Shown here: positions 21,997-22,649 of the stretch, in pieces
Layout of the letters: each line of letters opens with the position of its first letter
Numbering within the stretch: the first letter of the stretch is position 1
Virus record (IMG/VR): IMGVR_UViG_3300027881_000086
Location: 1 to 22,649 of that record
From: a virus
Strand: one strand, 5' to 3'
Length of the DNA stretch: 22,649 nucleotides
Translations under genes and position numbers: made by a program
Notes under the pieces: model-generated
What the model saw: only the letters and a program-made list of their open reading frames with translations
Database searches by the model: none
What the model was told of the DNA's origin: nothing

Positions 21997-22649
21997 TTTT
22001 CTCTTCTCCTGTTTTGGAGTTGGTCCGCCACCATCGGCGGTGGAGTTGGTAAAACTTCGATCGCGAGGCATCATTCCCTGCGCGACCATCTCGTTGTATC
22101 CAGCAACCAGATGAGGGGCAGGGGGGGCGCCGGCCTCTGCCGCTGGCTTCACAGCCCGCAGCGCCCTCGGTACCTTGTCGATCATGTTGCGCGCCTTCGC
22201 ATCCCGGGCGACGAACATTGAGCCCCGCCCAAACTCCGCGTTGACCTGCCTGGCCGTCATCTTCTGCTCGCTGGCGCGTGTACGCCCGGAAGCAATCGAG
22301 TCGACGAACAGATCGTGCACGGCGTCGAGGTACTCGCGCACGACGGCCTTACCTTCGTCCGTCGTGACGTCGGGGCGTTTGTTGGGGGCCTCCGAGCTTG
22401 TGACGTCGATGATTTGATCGTCCGCGAAGAACGACATCACAACGCCAATGCTCCCGAAGGATGACGCTGGACTGACGGCGGTGATGCTGCCGGCTGCCGC
22501 GGCAATCGCGTAGGCTGCGGAAGCGGCCTTTGACGCCCGCACGCTCATCGGCTTGCCGAATGCCTCAATGGCGGCCAGCGTTTCGAACAGGCTGGCCACT
22601 GTCCCCCCGGTGCTATCGATGAGCCACGTCACGCGCTTTACGTTCGGAT
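21628..22649 (-). CDS. S49-family capsid maturation protease with C-terminal scaffold domain (5' truncated)
   Basis: This protein should cleave head proteins during procapsid maturation, and its tail should act as scaffold. The frame stays open to the window edge, so the true start lies outside. A GTG at 22632 sits inside the conserved IDSTGG strand, so it is not a plausible start. Numbering from that GTG, the oxyanion-type glycine motif is at about residues 6-10, the nucleophile motif ASAAY has Ser38, and GSIGVV follows. The motif FVARDAKARNMID is typical of the end of the S49 domain. After a Pro/Gly-rich linker comes a charged helical segment ending at the stop, as in the lambda C protein, whose end is shared with the Nu3 scaffold. 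The decoration and capsid genes follow directly. Note STGG in place of the usual SPGG. Confidence 0.85.
   Translation of the reverse strand, partial: PNVKRVTWLIDSTGGTVASLFETLAAIEAFGKPMSVRASKAASAAYAIAAAAGSITAVSPASSFGSIGVVMSFFADDQIIDVTSSEAPNKRPDVTTDEGKAVVREYLDAVHDLFVDSIASGRTRASEQKMTARQVNAEFGRGSMFVARDAKARNMIDKVPRALRAVKPAAEAGAPPAPHLVAGYNEMVAQGMMPRDRSFTNSTADGGGPTPKQEKRKMDLNQLKAEHSAVYEAAVKIGEEQGAEAGAVAERKRVNAHLNMGQKFGAMDIAIKAVKDGADFMDPEVQSEYMTAGRNKNDVETRQAETDAAGKTTEGAKPIEGTKDLQDIVADNIAAGMTL
22006..22010 (-). promoter_or_regulatory. Internal Shine-Dalgarno for nested scaffold
   Basis: AGGAG on the minus strand lies nine bases before the internal ATG at 21996, inside the protease gene at the Pro/Gly linker between protease and scaffold domains. 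A strong ribosome site at a domain boundary inside a coding frame is the signature of independent scaffold translation. Confidence 0.6.

Noticed and set aside
22632-22649. GTG at 22632 as the start of the protease gene
   Set aside because: The codon lies inside the conserved strand before the IDSTGG motif and the frame continues to the window edge, so the gene is truncated instead.

Overview
The window is one continuous stretch of a tailed-phage or prophage late region. Every supported gene lies on the minus strand, so transcription runs from position 22649 down to 1. Genes are packed almost end to end, many joined by TGATG or ATGA stop/start overlaps, and I see no convincing plus-strand gene, tRNA, rRNA, CRISPR array or insertion sequence. 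The host is probably a high-GC Gram-negative bacterium: base composition is GC-rich, the virion genes match phages of that group, and there is a lipoprotein with a terminal transmembrane segment of the kind used to disrupt an outer membrane. The species cannot be told from this sequence.

Layout in transcription order. (1) Head module, 22649-18504: a 5'-truncated S49-type capsid protease with an in-frame nested scaffold start (lambda C/Nu3 arrangement), a gpD-like decoration protein, a gpE-like major capsid protein, two small proteins sharing a C-terminal module, and a small head-completion candidate. (2) Tail tube, sheath and assembly module, 18507-11952: a tail-terminator candidate, contractile sheath (Mu L-like), tube (Mu M-like), two tail chaperone frames joined by a probable -1 frameshift on a G7 run, and an 848-residue tape measure. 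(3) Baseplate module, 11952-5496: Mu N-like, gp44/P-like, a small membrane protein, gp45-like spike, an A/L/G-rich protein with an internal duplication, gp46-like, a 91-residue protein and gp47-like baseplate J. (4) Host-recognition module, 5494-1072: an octad-repeat fibre, a histidine-rich HxH fibre tip, a GT-A type glycosyltransferase, and a gp48-like wedge protein fused to carbohydrate-binding-like domains. (5) A probable lysis or membrane group, 1075-1: an unknown protein, a two-TM holin candidate, a u-spanin-like lipoprotein and the start of a further frame.

The particle is therefore a contractile-tailed virus with a lambda-like head toolkit and a Mu-like tail. The most interesting features are: a domain inserted in three different virion proteins, with one stretch identical at DNA level; the chaperone frameshift; the gp48-lectin fusion next to a glycosyltransferase; the duplicated protein between gp45 and gp46; and paired hairpins just upstream of the ribosome sites of the most abundant structural proteins. 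All functional names rest on recognition of family patterns by eye; no database search was run.
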